Source: Qipengyuania gaetbuli (lineage in GTDB: Bacteria; Pseudomonadota; Alphaproteobacteria; Sphingomonadales; Sphingomonadaceae). From it: DNA of 64,000 nt. The notes beneath the pieces are model-generated. The model was not told the DNA's origin. It made no database searches and was given only the letters and a program-made list of their open reading frames with translations. Both the position numbers and the translations under genes were made by a program. How positions within the stretch are numbered: position 1 is the first letter of the stretch; every line of letters begins with the position of its first letter. Below, piece by piece: positions 54,009-63,675 of the stretch. The stretch is taken from NCBI RefSeq assembly GCF_020171365.1, contig NZ_JAIUZO010000002.1, positions 1,240,001-1,304,000 of the forward strand. Reading direction: 5' to 3'.

Positions 54009-56129
54009 ATGACAGCACGCATCCGGGCCGCATTCCCGCTCGCCAGCGCCTTTGCGCTTCTCGCCACCCCGCTCGCCGCGCATGACGCGCGCGCGCCGAT
54101 GAGTGCCGAGGATCTCGTCACCATGCCGCGCCTCGGCAGCCCCACGGTAAATCCGGAAGGGACGCTGGCTGTTTATTCGGTCACGACGACCGATCCGGAA
54201 AGCTACAAGCGTTCGGGCAAGCTCTACCTGCGTTCGCTTGCCGACGTGGACAGCGCGCCCGTCGCGCTCGACCTCGAAGGTTCCTCAGCGAGCTTCGGCG
54301 ATGACGGCTGGCTCTACTACATGGCCGATGGCGCTGGCGACAATGCCACAACGCAGGTCTGGCGCGCCCGCATCGGTTCCGACGGCTCGGTTTCGGACGC
54401 GGCACAGGTCACCGCCCTGCCCCGCGCGGTCAATGGCTACAGCGTCGCGCGCGACGGCCGCCGGATCGCCATTTGGACCGACATCGCACGCAGCTGCACG
54501 CGTATCGATTGCGACGACAGCGCGAAGAAATACCTGCCCGGCCCCGGCGACGGTCGTCTCTACGAAGGCGATGGCGGTCTTTACCGGCATTGGGACACCT
54601 GGGAGACGCCGGGCACCCTGAGCCGCGTATTCGCTTTCCCGCTTGAAAACGGCATCGCCAGCGGCACGGGCACGCCCGTGGACGGGCCGCTCGGTGCCGG
54701 CGGGCCCAATGGCGACACGCCGACCATGCCCTTCGGCGGCGGCGAGGATGTCGCATGGGCGGCAGATGGCAAGGGTGTGTTCTTCACCGCGCGCGAAGCG
54801 GATGCGAAGGAGCCCTATTCGACCAATCTCGACATCTGGTTCTCCGACCTGTCGGGCAATGCGCCGGTCAATCTGACCAAGGCCAACGAGGCGCTCGACG
54901 CGCTGCCAACCCCTTCGCCCGATGGCCAGTACCTCGCCTATGTCGCCATGGAGCGGCCGACTTACGAGGCGGACCGGCAGGTCATCATGCTGCGCGACCT
55001 CAAGACCGGCGTCACCACACCGCTGACCGCGAGTTTCGACCGCAGCTTCGGCAGCATCGCCTGGACCCCGGATTCGCGCTGGATCGTGGCGAGTGCGCAG
55101 GACGTCCTCGACACCCCCGCTTTCCGCATCGATCCGCGCACCGGCGCGGTCGAACGGCTCGACCTGATGGCCGGCAACGAAGCCCACATCGGCAATATCG
55201 TTCCGCTGCATGGCGGCGATTTGCTGTTCACCCGCGATTCGATCGGCGCGCCGGCCGAGCTTTACCTGTCGCGCGACTGGACGCAGGCCAAGCCGCTGAC
55301 GCAGGTCGCCATGCAGGCGATCGGCAAGCTTGCCCCTGTCGTGGTCGAGCGTTTCAGCTTCAAGGGCGCGAACGGCGACACCGTCTGGGGCCAAATCACC
55401 AAGCTTGACGGGCATGACGGCAAGATGCCCGCCATCCTCTACGTCCACGGCGGCCCGCAGGGCTCGTTCAACGACGGCTGGTCGAGCCGCTGGAACCCGC
55501 GCGTCGTCGCCAGCCAGGGCTATGCGGTCATCTCGGTCGATTTCCACGGTTCCACCGGATACGGTCAGGCCTTCACCGATGCGATCCGCAACGACTGGGG
55601 CGGAAAGCCGCTCGAAGACCTCCAGCTTGGCCTTGCCGCCGCGCTCGAGCGGGACAAGCAGATCGACGGCAGCCGCGCCTGCGCCATGGGGGCAAGCTAC
55701 GGCGGCTACATGATGAACTGGATCGCCGGGAAATGGCCCGACCGGTTCGACTGCCTCGTGCAGCACGACGGCCTATTTGACATGCGCAGCTTCTATTACA
55801 CCACCGAAGAGCTGTGGTTTCCGAAGTGGGAATTCGGCGGAAGCTATGCGGAGAACAGCGAGGAATACGAGCGCTGGAACCCGGTCAACCACGTCGACAA
55901 GTGGCAGACCCCGATGCTGGTGATCACCGGCGAAAAGGACTTCCGCGTTCCCTATACGCAGGGCCTAGCCAGCTTCACGGCGTTGCAGGAGCGCAATATC
56001 CCGAGCCAGATGCTGGTCTTCCCGGGCGAGAACCACTGGGTGCTCGGCGCCAAGAACTCGCTGCAGTGGCACAACACCGTGTTCGCGTGGCTCGACCGGT
56101 GGCTGAAGCCGGACGGCGCGGGTGAGTAA
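54009..56129 (+). CDS. S9 family serine peptidase (prolyl oligopeptidase-like)
   Basis: A 706-residue exported peptidase: signal peptide (ending ATPLAAH), a beta-propeller of about 400 residues (repeats such as [17 protein letters not shown]), then an alpha/beta-hydrolase domain with [15 protein letters not shown], nucleophile S563 in GASYGGYM, D644 in KDFRVPY and H676 in GENHW. It should hydrolyse peptides or acylated peptides in the periplasm. The signal peptide supports ATG 54009. It overlaps the ferredoxin gene by eight bases. Confidence 0.93.
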   Translation: MTARIRAAFPLASAFALLATPLAAHDARAPMSAEDLVTMPRLGSPTVNPEGTLAVYSVTTTDPESYKRSGKLYLRSLADVDSAPVALDLEGSSASFGDDGWLYYMADGAGDNATTQVWRARIGSDGSVSDAAQVTALPRAVNGYSVARDGRRIAIWTDIARSCTRIDCDDSAKKYLPGPGDGRLYEGDGGLYRHWDTWETPGTLSRVFAFPLENGIASGTGTPVDGPLGAGGPNGDTPTMPFGGGEDVAWAADGKGVFFTAREADAKEPYSTNLDIWFSDLSGNAPVNLTKANEALDALPTPSPDGQYLAYVAMERPTYEADRQVIMLRDLKTGVTTPLTASFDRSFGSIAWTPDSRWIVASAQDVLDTPAFRIDPRTGAVERLDLMAGNEAHIGNIVPLHGGDLLFTRDSIGAPAELYLSRDWTQAKPLTQVAMQAIGKLAPVVVERFSFKGANGDTVWGQITKLDGHDGKMPAILYVHGGPQGSFNDGWSSRWNPRVVASQGYAVISVDFHGSTGYGQAFTDAIRNDWGGKPLEDLQLGLAAALERDKQIDGSRACAMGASYGGYMMNWIAGKWPDRFDCLVQHDGLFDMRSFYYTTEELWFPKWEFGGSYAENSEEYERWNPVNHVDKWQTPMLVITGEKDFRVPYTQGLASFTALQERNIPSQMLVFPGENHWVLGAKNSLQWHNTVFAWLDRWLKPDGAGE

Positions 56130-56493
56130 GCTGGAGAAGGCGCAAAGGGCCTATGCGAAAATCGGCGCTTCGGGGCTGGAGCGCCAGATTTTCCTGTGTG
56201 CTGTCAGCGAGAAGCAGAAATGCTGTTCGCGCGACGAGGGCAAGGATGCCTGGAATTATCTGAAGAGGCGGCTGAAAGAGCTGGGCCTGGCGGGACCCGG
56301 CGGGACGGTTCAGCGGACCAAGGCCGATTGCCTCCAGGTCTGCGCCAAGGGGCCGATCGCCGTCGTCTGGCCCGAAAACGTCTGGTATCATTCCTGCGGC
56401 GAAGACGTGCTGGAAGCGATCATCCAGCGTCATCTGATCGGCGGGGTCCCGGTCGAGGAATACCGGCTGCGCGAGCCGGACAGCGCCGACTAG
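56122..56493 (+). CDS. Thioredoxin-like [2Fe-2S] ferredoxin
   Basis: A 123-residue protein of the thioredoxin-like ferredoxin family (NuoE/ClAc-type fold). Candidate cluster Cys are C26 and C34/C35 ([13 protein letters not shown]) and C70 and C74 ([11 protein letters not shown]), followed by [10 protein letters not shown] with C92. A cytoplasmic electron carrier or Fe-S sensor is likely; partner unknown. The GTG at 56122 lies in the S9 peptidase end. Its stop overlaps the stop of the convergent membrane gene. Confidence 0.88.
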   Translation: MSKLEKAQRAYAKIGASGLERQIFLCAVSEKQKCCSRDEGKDAWNYLKRRLKELGLAGPGGTVQRTKADCLQVCAKGPIAVVWPENVWYHSCGEDVLEAIIQRHLIGGVPVEEYRLREPDSAD

Positions 56494-56789
56494 TCCTTGT
56501 TGCGCCAGCTGTCGCCGGTCGGGTCCTCGACGCTTTCATCGTGGCCGGTCCCCGAAGACAGGAACATCAGCCCCATCAGTGCGCCGGTCAGCAGCATGGT
56601 GAAACCGATGCCGAGCGCGATGGCGATGTAATAATGCACCGATGCCGCGCTCCCCTGCTTGTAGAGCAGGGCCATCGCGATGGCGACGATGCCGACCGTC
56701 AGCAGGAACAGGAAGCGCATGAGCCGCCGGAACCGCGCCCAGGCGAAGGCTGCCTGCTGGGGATCGTCGAGCGGCGATTTCTTGGTCAT
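56490..56789 (-). CDS. Two-helix membrane protein, 99 aa, function unknown
   Basis: Helices at about residues 25-44 and 51-76, with a basic N terminus ([21 protein letters not shown]) and an acidic tail. No named family recognised. It is divergent from the CBS-domain gene and convergent with the ferredoxin (stops overlap, CTAG). Confidence 0.75.
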   Translation of the reverse strand: MTKKSPLDDPQQAAFAWARFRRLMRFLFLLTVGIVAIAMALLYKQGSAASVHYYIAIALGIGFTMLLTGALMGLMFLSSGTGHDESVEDPTGDSWRNKD

Positions 56790-56900
56790 GCCCCCTCAAT
56801 GGCGACGAGAAGCGCGCGCTTCAACGGTTTCACGCCGCCGGACTCGCCAATTGCGCCGGAAAATGTCATTCTTGCCGCACAGGCAACACAGGAGAGGCGC

Positions 56901-57332
56901 ATGAACATCGGCAATCTCATCGAGGGGCGGGCGAGTTCCGACATCATCTCGGTGGAGGTCGGACAGTCCGTCCGCGAAGCCGTGCGTATCCTGGCAACGA
57001 AGCGTATCGGCGCCCTGCCCGTGCTCGAACAGGGCCGTGTCGCCGGCATCTTTTCCGAGCGCGACGTGATCCACCGCCTCGCCGACGAGGGCGAGGCCTG
57101 TCTCGACCGCAGGGTCGGCGACGTGATGACTTCGCCTGCCATTACGGTCGACCGCATGACAAGCATCGACGATGCACTGGGCCTGATGACCCGCCGGCGC
57201 ATCCGCCACTTGCCGGTAATCGAGACCGAGATGATGTGCGGATTCATCTCCATCGGCGATCTCGTGAAGTTCCGGTACGACGAGGTGCAGCACGAGGCCG
57301 AAGCCATGCGGGAATATATCACGCACGCTTGA
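56901..57332 (+). CDS. CBS domain-containing protein
   Basis: A 143-residue protein made of a pair of CBS domains: ILATKRIGALPVLEQGRVAGI with FSERDVIHRLA, and ALGLMTRRRIRHLPVIETE with GFISIGDLVKFR. Such stand-alone pairs bind adenine nucleotides and sense energy state. GGAGAGG precedes the ATG at 56901. A partner enzyme is not visible. The spacing to erpA is 31 bases. Confidence 0.9.
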   Translation: MNIGNLIEGRASSDIISVEVGQSVREAVRILATKRIGALPVLEQGRVAGIFSERDVIHRLADEGEACLDRRVGDVMTSPAITVDRMTSIDDALGLMTRRRIRHLPVIETEMMCGFISIGDLVKFRYDEVQHEAEAMREYITHA

Positions 57333-57363
57333 GCAGCAGCCTGACACTCCCTACATCGCGCCC

Positions 57364-57693
57364 ATGGCCGAAATGCTCACCCTTACCCCGTCCGCTGCAA
57401 AGCGCGTTGCCGCGATTGCCGCCAAGCAGGCCAAGCCCGCAATCCTGCGCCTTTCGGTCGAAGGCGGGGGCTGTTCCGGTTTCCAGTACAAGTTCGACCT
57501 CGCCGAAGGTGCGGAGACCGACGACAGCGTCAGCGAAACCGATGGCGTGCGCCTGGTCGTCGACCCGGTCAGCCTCGACCTGGTCGCCGGCAGCACGGTC
57601 GATTTCGTGGAATCACTCGGCGGGGCAGCGTTCAAGGTCGAAAACCCGCAGGCAGCGGCCGGTTGCGGCTGCGGCTCGAGCTTCGGGATTTAG
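57364..57693 (+). CDS. erpA: A-type iron-sulfur carrier (ErpA-like)
   Basis: A 109-residue HesB-family protein with C37 in GGGCSGFQYKF, and C101 and C103 in GCGCGSSFGI. The pattern and length resemble ErpA more than SufA. It should deliver clusters to respiratory and metabolic enzymes. It lies outside the suf operon, as is usual for erpA. The sufA-like copy at 27226 is a distinct paralog. Confidence 0.88.
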   Translation: MAEMLTLTPSAAKRVAAIAAKQAKPAILRLSVEGGGCSGFQYKFDLAEGAETDDSVSETDGVRLVVDPVSLDLVAGSTVDFVESLGGAAFKVENPQAAAGCGCGSSFGI

Positions 57694-57731
57694 GTTAGAC
57701 CCGGCGCAGCGTTTCGGGCATCACGCGGCCC

Positions 57732-58517
57732 ATGCGTATTGCCAGCTTCAACATCAACGGGATCAAAGCCCGCCTTCCGCGTCTCAAGGAATGGCTAGAG
57801 GAAACGCGTCCCACCGTCGCCTGCCTGCAGGAAATAAAGACGATGGACGACGGCTTCCCCGCCGCCGAGTTCGAGGAAATCGGTTACAAGGCGATCTGGC
57901 ACGGGCAGAAGAGCTTCAATGGCGTCGCCATCCTTGCCGATGGCGTGGAGCCGGTCGAAATCCAGCGCGGCCTCGGCATCGACGGCCCGAACGATGGCGA
58001 GGGAGAACAGGCACGCTACCTCGAAGCCGAGGTCAACGGCGTGCGCATCTGCAACCTCTACCTGCCCAACGGCAATCCGCACCCGGGTCCAAAGTTCGAC
58101 TACAAGCTCGCCTGGATGGGCAAGTTGCGTGAACGCATGAAGGCCATCTGGGACGAGGAAGTGCCTGCCGTGGTGCTGGGCGATTACAACGTCATTCCCG
58201 AAGACAAGGACGTCTGGTCACCCAAGGCGATGGCATCGGACGCGCTGATGCAGCCCGAAGCGCGCGATGCCTACAAGCGCCTGCTCGGCGACGGCTGGAC
58301 CGATGCGATCGATACGCTCAATCCGCGTGGCGGCGTGTGGACCTATTGGGACTACCAGGCCGGTGCCTGGCAGCGCGATCACGGGTTCCGGATCGACCAC
58401 ATCCTGCTCTCGCCCGAACTGGCCGATCGCATGACGGCGGCCGGCGTCGACAAGGAATACCGGGGCCGCGAGAAATCGAGCGACCACACGCCCGTGTGGG
58501 TCGAACTGCGCAGCTGA
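57732..58517 (+). CDS. xth: Exodeoxyribonuclease III
   Basis: A 261-residue AP endonuclease/3'-exonuclease: MRIASFNINGIKARLPRL, LQEIKTMDDGFP with catalytic Glu, GDYNVIPEDKDVW, YWDYQAGAWQRDHGFRIDH and a final SSDHTPVWVEL with the catalytic His. It repairs abasic sites and blocked 3' ends in base excision repair. Complete and of usual length. Confidence 0.95.
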   Translation: MRIASFNINGIKARLPRLKEWLEETRPTVACLQEIKTMDDGFPAAEFEEIGYKAIWHGQKSFNGVAILADGVEPVEIQRGLGIDGPNDGEGEQARYLEAEVNGVRICNLYLPNGNPHPGPKFDYKLAWMGKLRERMKAIWDEEVPAVVLGDYNVIPEDKDVWSPKAMASDALMQPEARDAYKRLLGDGWTDAIDTLNPRGGVWTYWDYQAGAWQRDHGFRIDHILLSPELADRMTAAGVDKEYRGREKSSDHTPVWVELRS

Positions 58518-58527
58518 GCGCCTTCGC

Positions 58528-58566
58528 AAAGGAAAGGGCCGCCCCGCACCACGGCGGGGGGACCCC
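58528..58566 (-). terminator. Intrinsic terminator after the SleB-type gene
   Basis: Read on the minus strand, GGGTCCCCCCGCC and GCGGGGCGGCCC pair over about 12 positions with one mismatch and one G-U, followed by TTTCCTTT. It lies about 20 bases after the minus-strand stop at 58589 and directly after the convergent xth end. Confidence 0.65.
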
Positions 58567-58588
58567 AATCTGATACCTTCTGGCGGAC

Positions 58589-59242
58589 TTAACGGTAGAA
58601 GATGTGCGTATTGATCGTCGCGCGGGCGACCTTGCGCTTCGCCCAGCTCGGGCGGACGTAATTCGCGTGGAAGTACAGCGAATCGTCGGCAGCGCTGTCC
58701 CACAGGCCCTGATGGGCGATGCGGGCGATCGCCTTGGCCCGCTTCCAGGCAGCAGAGTGCTGCTTGATGCTGGGCATCCGGCCGCCGCGCACGAAGCTGA
58801 ACTGCGAGCGCTGGAAAACCACGCCACAATAGCTCGACGGGAACTGGCGCGATTCGCTGCGGTTGATGATCACCTGGGCAACGGCAAGCTGGCCTTCGAG
58901 CGGCTCGCCGCGGGATTCGAAGTAGATCGCGCCGGCAAGGCAGCGCATTTCTTCCGACAGCTGGCCGGCTGCGGGCATGGAGGCGACGAGGTCGTGCAGG
59001 CTGGCGGCCTGCGCTGCGTCGTCGGAAATCTCGTCGGTGGATTCCGGTTCTTCCGGAATGTCCTGAACCACTTCGCCTTCGACGAAAACCGGGACAACCT
59101 CGTCGGTGAGGGCGGTTTCGGAGACAGTGGTAGTACGGTCCGCTTCTGCAGCGAGGACCGCGGCGCCGGTTTCTTCAGCCCCGGCAAGGCTCGCGATAAG
59201 CGTCGCGGCAGTCGCCGCGGCGGCAAACAAACTCTTTCGCAT
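58589..59242 (-). CDS. Cell wall hydrolase, SleB family
   Basis: A 217-residue exported protein with a signal peptide (ending LAGAEE), an acidic linker and a C-terminal Hydrolase_2/SleB domain: MRCLAGAIYFESRGEPLEGQ with the catalytic Glu, VAQVIINRSESRQFPSSYCG, and FHANYVRPSWAKRK. The family consists of lytic transglycosylase-like enzymes that act on peptidoglycan. It has its own terminator downstream. Confidence 0.9.
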   Translation of the reverse strand: MRKSLFAAAATAATLIASLAGAEETGAAVLAAEADRTTTVSETALTDEVVPVFVEGEVVQDIPEEPESTDEISDDAAQAASLHDLVASMPAAGQLSEEMRCLAGAIYFESRGEPLEGQLAVAQVIINRSESRQFPSSYCGVVFQRSQFSFVRGGRMPSIKQHSAAWKRAKAIARIAHQGLWDSAADDSLYFHANYVRPSWAKRKVARATINTHIFYR

Positions 59243-59442
59243 TATTCCGAATGACTAAGCGGTGAGCTCGCTGTCGCAGGCCGGGATCCACAGCGCGTTT
59301 CTGGCGCCATATGGTCGGATCCGATTGCGGTCCTGCCGCTTGCTCCCCGTCTGCGTGCTAGCCTGCCGACCCCATTGCCGTTGCAAGCCGCCTACGCATC
59401 GAAGCTGGGCGGCCAAATAGTCTCATTTGAAACCGTGTCAAG

Positions 59443-59781
59443 TTAACGGGCCCACTCTGCGACCAAGCGTTCCATTTCAGGGCCATCCAGTTCGAGAATC
59501 CAAAGATCGGGGTCACGGGCCATGCGGCGGGCCAGATAATCCTCGAATTCCCCTTTGTTTTCCGCATCTTGCTTCTTGGTACGCTCGAAAATCCGGTCGC
59601 CATCGAGACGCGGCAGGCGCTCCCAAAGCATTGTATTATTGCCACTATTGGTGGTTAATATCGCCAGGGTTCCCGCATCGCGTTCGCCGGACCGGAGGAC
59701 CGTTGCAAAGCCGCCTTGCTGCTGTGCTGTCCGGATCAGGCCCGTTACTTCGAGGTGGGTGGGGAGGCGCGCGCCCTCCAT
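59443..59781 (-). CDS. DUF1491 family protein
   Basis: A 112-residue protein of the DUF1491 family: ARLPTHLEVTGLIRTAQQQG, ATVLRSGERDAGTLAILT, DPDLWILELDGPEMERLVAE. Function unknown. It lies nine bases downstream of the thioesterase on the same strand. In alphaproteobacteria it is often close to other small conserved genes of this cluster. Confidence 0.85.
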   Translation of the reverse strand: MEGARLPTHLEVTGLIRTAQQQGGFATVLRSGERDAGTLAILTTNSGNNTMLWERLPRLDGDRIFERTKKQDAENKGEFEDYLARRMARDPDLWILELDGPEMERLVAEWAR

Positions 59782-59789
59782 GCCGACCC

Positions 59790-60248
59790 TCAGCCCGAAT
59801 ATCCGGCGAGGCTGGAAAGCGGGATGCGCGACTTCATGAACGTGCCCGTTCCACGCCCGATTTCGTCGCCTTCCTCGTCCACCAGGCGCGATTCGGCCAC
59901 GAACACGCGGCGGCGCCCGCTGACCCAGCGCCCTTCCGCCACCACCTTTCCGGTCCGCACCGGCTTGGTGAAGTGGAGGTTGAAGGATGTCGTCAGCAGG
60001 AAACGGTCGGTCACCAGCGTGTTCGCCGCATAAAACGCCGCATCGTCGAGCATCTTGAAATAGATCGTGCCATGCGCAGCGCCGGCCGCGTGATAGGAGG
60101 CCTCGGTCACGTCGAAGACGATCCTTGCGCGGCCTTCGCCCGTCACCTCGAGTTGCGAGGCGAAGAGCGAGTTCACCGGGGCGGAGGCATAGAGCCGCTC
60201 GAGCGCACGCCAGTGCCGCTCGGCCCCGCTGGTAGCCGCCTCGTTCAT
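59790..60248 (-). CDS. PaaI-type hotdog-fold thioesterase
   Basis: A 152-residue hotdog protein: AAHGTIYFKMLDDAAFYAAN carries the family's HGG-like loop and catalytic Asp, then SFNLHFTKPVRTGKVVAEG. These enzymes hydrolyse acyl- or aromatic-CoA thioesters. Two adjacent ATGs (60251 and 60248) follow AAGGA; the second has better spacing. It sits 14 bases after hpf. Confidence 0.87.
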   Translation of the reverse strand: MNEAATSGAERHWRALERLYASAPVNSLFASQLEVTGEGRARIVFDVTEASYHAAGAAHGTIYFKMLDDAAFYAANTLVTDRFLLTTSFNLHFTKPVRTGKVVAEGRWVSGRRRVFVAESRLVDEEGDEIGRGTGTFMKSRIPLSSLAGYSG

Positions 60249-60262
60249 CATTGCGTCCTTCT

Positions 60263-60832
60263 TTACCGGGGCTCGACCCAGCCGATCGAGCCGTCGGGGC
60301 GGCGATAGACCATGTTGTGCGCTTCGGTAGCCCCGTTCTTGAACAGGATGGCGTTGGTGTTCTGCAGATCGAGCATCATCACGGCATCGGCAACCGAACA
60401 TTCCGGGATGATCGCGCTGGTTTCGGCGATGATCGGCGGGCTGTCGGCAGTGATTTCTTCCTCGGTGTCCGGTTCGGGCGCGGCGAAGATCGTATAGGCA
60501 GCCTCTTCCTCGCGCATGGCGTGCTGCGCCTGTTCGTGGCGGTCCTGTATGCGCCGCTTGTAGCGCCGCAGCTGCTTTTCGATCTTGCCGGCGGCCTGTT
60601 CGAAGGCCTGGTGCACGTCATGCGCCTCGGCATGGCCCTTGAGGATGAGGCCCTGCATCACATGCGTCACGATATCGGAGGTGTACGACCCGCCAGGCCC
60701 CTTGCCGAGAGTGATATGCGAGGAGATCGCACGGTTGAAATACTTGTCGACGATGCCTTGCATGCGGTCTTCGACATGGCTCTGCAAGGCAGCGCCGGTG
60801 TCGATCTGATGGCCTGAGACGCGAACATCCAT
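60263..60832 (-). CDS. hpf: Ribosome hibernation promoting factor, long form
   Basis: A 189-residue long HPF: the N-terminal S30AE domain (MDVRVSGHQIDTGAALQSHV, KIEKQLRRYKRRIQDRHEQA) and a C-terminal dimerisation domain (SVADAVMMLDLQNTNAILFK, NMVYRRPDGSIGWVEPR) joined by an acidic linker. It makes 100S ribosome dimers in stationary phase. The rpoN gene, a usual neighbour, is not present here. Confidence 0.95.
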   Translation of the reverse strand: MDVRVSGHQIDTGAALQSHVEDRMQGIVDKYFNRAISSHITLGKGPGGSYTSDIVTHVMQGLILKGHAEAHDVHQAFEQAAGKIEKQLRRYKRRIQDRHEQAQHAMREEEAAYTIFAAPEPDTEEEITADSPPIIAETSAIIPECSVADAVMMLDLQNTNAILFKNGATEAHNMVYRRPDGSIGWVEPR

Positions 60833-60900
60833 ATGGTATCTCCTCTATCGCACCCTGCCGATCCCTGGTCCGGCCCCGTCCGCCGGATGGGTACCTGAAC

Positions 60901-61587
60901 CTATCCCCAGAGCGGGTTTTCGATCCCGGACATGAATTTCCTGTGCCGCGCGAGTTCTTCCTCGCTCGGAGCGTGGGGCCGCGGCTCGCGCCGGGGGCGG
61001 TCGGGCGCCTGGCGCACCGCAATGACTTCGCGCTCGACCCGGACCACCCGCTCGGCGGCCAGTTCGAGGCCGATCTGCCTGCCACCCTTGAGCTCGACAT
61101 AGACCTGCGCCAGCAGTTCCGCGTCGAGCAGCGCGCCATGCTTCACACGGTGGCTGCGATCGATGCCGTAGCGCGTACACAGCGCGTCGAGCGAAAGCTT
61201 GGCCCCCGGGTGGCGCTTCTTGGCGATGGCGACGGTGTCGACCATGCGGCTGGTGCACACCGCCTCGCGTTCGCACAGCGCCAGCTCGGCATTGAGGAAG
61301 GCGAAGTCGAAACCGGCGTTATGCGCCACCAGCGGCGCATCGCCGATGAAGTCGAGCAATTCGTGCGCAATGTCGCGGAACAGCGGCTTGTCCGACAGGA
61401 ACGAGGCCGACAGCCCATGAACGGCTTCCGCGCCGGCCGGCATGTCGCGTTCCGGATTGTAATAGGTGTGATAGGTCGCGCCGGTGGGAACGAGATTGAG
61501 CAGTTCGATGCAGCCTATTTCGACCATCCGGTCGCCGGTCCTTGGATCCAGCCCGGTGGTTTCGGTGTCGAAGACGATCTCGCGCAT
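60901..61587 (-). CDS. dnaQ: DNA polymerase III epsilon subunit
   Basis: A 228-residue DEDDh exonuclease: D7 and E9 in VFDTETTGLD, LVAHNAGFDFAFLNAEL with the third acidic residue, and HRVKHGALLDAELLAQVY with the final His and Asp. The C-terminal tail binds the alpha subunit. It proofreads replication. It belongs to the conserved alphaproteobacterial gene run with coaE, aroE and maf, 41 bases downstream of coaE. Confidence 0.95.
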   Translation of the reverse strand: MREIVFDTETTGLDPRTGDRMVEIGCIELLNLVPTGATYHTYYNPERDMPAGAEAVHGLSASFLSDKPLFRDIAHELLDFIGDAPLVAHNAGFDFAFLNAELALCEREAVCTSRMVDTVAIAKKRHPGAKLSLDALCTRYGIDRSHRVKHGALLDAELLAQVYVELKGGRQIGLELAAERVVRVEREVIAVRQAPDRPRREPRPHAPSEEELARHRKFMSGIENPLWG

Positions 61588-61628
61588 TGGCCCGACTATC
61601 GGACTCGCGCTGACGGATTACAAGAGGT

Positions 61629-62231
61629 TTAGCCGCGCTTTTCTTGGCGCAGCTTTTCGATGAGGGCGCGCACCGCCGCCTCGGTTTCGGCAAGGCTCGT
61701 ACCGGTGTCGATTACGTGGTCGGCCCGCTCGCGCTTCTCGATATCGGGCACCTGGATCGAGAGGATGTGGGCGAATTTCTCGGGCGTCATGCCGGGACGC
61801 GCCAGCACGCGCTGGCGCTGCACCTCGGCCGGAGCCGAGACGACGATGACCGCGTCCACCGCCTGCGATCCGCCCTTTTCAAACAGGAGCGGGATGTCGA
61901 ACACGACCATGTCCTGACCGGCATGCTCGATCAGGAAGGCCCCGCGTTTTTTGGCGACGGCAGGATGGACGATTCCCTCGAGCCGGGCGAGGGCTTGAGG
62001 ATCGGCGAAAACCTGCTGGCCCAGCCGGTCGCGCAGCACGCCTTCAGAATCGGTGCTGCCGGGAAATTCCCGCTCGATCGCATCGACCAGTTCGCCGCCC
62101 GGGCCCTGCATGGCGCGCACTTCCCTGTCGGCGTCGAAGACCGGCACGCCGGCGCGTTCGAACATGGCGGCGACGGTGGATTTGCCCATGCCGATGGAGC
62201 CGGTCAGCCCGACGATGAGGGGGCGGGTCAT
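61629..62231 (-). CDS. coaE: Dephospho-CoA kinase
   Basis: A 200-residue P-loop kinase: GLTGSIGMGKSTVAAMF, VPVFDADREVRAMQ and DIPLLFEKGGSQAVDAVIVV are diagnostic. It adds the 3' phosphate as the last step of CoA synthesis. Its start overlaps the aroE stop by four bases (ATGA). Confidence 0.96.
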   Translation of the reverse strand: MTRPLIVGLTGSIGMGKSTVAAMFERAGVPVFDADREVRAMQGPGGELVDAIEREFPGSTDSEGVLRDRLGQQVFADPQALARLEGIVHPAVAKKRGAFLIEHAGQDMVVFDIPLLFEKGGSQAVDAVIVVSAPAEVQRQRVLARPGMTPEKFAHILSIQVPDIEKRERADHVIDTGTSLAETEAAVRALIEKLRQEKRG

Positions 62232-63082
62232 GCCATCAGCCTTTCGCGCAGTTCGACATCGTGTCCGCGCGGGGGCTCGACGCCGAAGAAATGGGTGAAT
62301 GCAGCCGCAGCTTGCCCGATCAGCATGGCGAGACCGTCGATGGTCTCGAAACCTGCCGACCGCGCCTGCCTGAGGAATTGGGTTTCGACCGGATCGGTCA
62401 CGATATCGTAGGCAACGGAACCGGGGGGCGCATGGCTCCAGTCGAATTCGAGCGGCGGTTGGCCGCGCATGCCGAGCGGGGATGCGTTGATGACCAGGTC
62501 GCAGCAACCCTCGCGGTCGTCGAAGGCGAAATCGGTGGGTTTGGCGAAATGGTCGAGCGGCGCGACATGATGCTCCCCGCCCGGATCGAGTTCGCCGAGC
62601 AGAGCCTCGGCCTTGCCCGTGTCGCGCCCGGCAAGAACGAGGGTGAAACCTTCGCCTGCCAGTCCCGCGACAATGGCCCGCGCCGCGCCGCCCGTGCCGA
62701 GGATCCGGGCCATGCGGAAGTAATGCGTGGACTTGAGGCGTTCGCGCAGCGGCTCGAGAAAGCCTGCCACATCGGTGTTGCGTCCCACCAGCGCGCCGTC
62801 CGGTGCCCGGACGATGGTATTCACCGCACCGACACGGCGGGCGAGCGGTTCGAGCCGGTCGAGCATCGGAATGACCGCCTGCTTGTGCGGCATGGTGACA
62901 TTGCAGCCGCGCCAGTCGGGATCGCCGCGCCGCTCGTCCAGAAAGGCAGCGAGATTGCCGGCGGTCACGTGGTGAGCACGATAGTCCGCATCGAGGCCGA
63001 GCTTGTCGATCCAGAACCCGTGGATCGCGGGCGACTTCGACTGGGCGATGGGATCGCCAATGACTTCCGCATAAATCGTCAC
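62228..63082 (-). CDS. aroE: Shikimate dehydrogenase
   Basis: A 284-residue NADP-dependent enzyme reducing 3-dehydroshikimate: [20 protein letters not shown] binds shikimate, then [13 protein letters not shown] with the catalytic Lys, [11 protein letters not shown] and [16 protein letters not shown] for NADP. GTG 63082 overlaps the maf stop (GTGA) and gives the usual length. Confidence 0.95.
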   Translation of the reverse strand: MTIYAEVIGDPIAQSKSPAIHGFWIDKLGLDADYRAHHVTAGNLAAFLDERRGDPDWRGCNVTMPHKQAVIPMLDRLEPLARRVGAVNTIVRAPDGALVGRNTDVAGFLEPLRERLKSTHYFRMARILGTGGAARAIVAGLAGEGFTLVLAGRDTGKAEALLGELDPGGEHHVAPLDHFAKPTDFAFDDREGCCDLVINASPLGMRGQPPLEFDWSHAPPGSVAYDIVTDPVETQFLRQARSAGFETIDGLAMLIGQAAAAFTHFFGVEPPRGHDVELRERLMA

Positions 63083-63675
63083 GAGGGCAGGGCGCCTTCC
63101 TCGCGCAGCGCGTCCAGTACCTGCAGCAAAGGCATGCCGAGCACGGTGAACTGGTCGCCCATGATGCTGTCGAACAATTGGACGCCGGGCCCTTCGATCC
63201 GGAACACGCCGACGCAATAGGAAACCTCGGGCCATTCGGCATCGAGATAAGCCGCGATGAATTCTTCCGAGAGCTGGCGGACCTTCAGCCGGGCGAAGTC
63301 CGATCCCATCCACACGATGCGTCCGTCCCGCGCCAGAGCGGCGGCGCTGTGCAGCGTCATGACCTTGCCCGAAAAGAAGCGCAGGTGTTCTGCCGCCTGC
63401 TCGCGCGTGGCCGGCTTATCGAACCGCCGCCCCTCGACCTCGACCAGCGAATCGCTGCCTAGAACGAGGCCATTCGCCTCCACCGCAGTTGCCTTCGCCG
63501 CAGCCAGCGCCTGCGCGATTTCGGCCGGTTCGGCGTCTTCCATTTCCGCTTCGAGAGCGCGCTCGTTCACGTCGCCAGCGCGCGCCTCGAAAGCGACGCC
63601 TGCCGCTTCGAGCATCGCCTTGCGCGAGGCGGAATTCGAGGCGAGGACAATGCCTTCGCCCGCAATCGCACTCAT
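63079..63675 (-). CDS. Maf family nucleotide pyrophosphatase
   Basis: A 198-residue Maf-type protein: [19 protein letters not shown] at the start, [19 protein letters not shown] with the catalytic Asp, and [19 protein letters not shown]. These enzymes hydrolyse non-canonical or regulatory nucleoside triphosphates. ATG 63675 overlaps the preceding stop by four bases (ATGA). Confidence 0.94.
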   Translation of the reverse strand: MSAIAGEGIVLASNSASRKAMLEAAGVAFEARAGDVNERALEAEMEDAEPAEIAQALAAAKATAVEANGLVLGSDSLVEVEGRRFDKPATREQAAEHLRFFSGKVMTLHSAAALARDGRIVWMGSDFARLKVRQLSEEFIAAYLDAEWPEVSYCVGVFRIEGPGVQLFDSIMGDQFTVLGMPLLQVLDALREEGALPS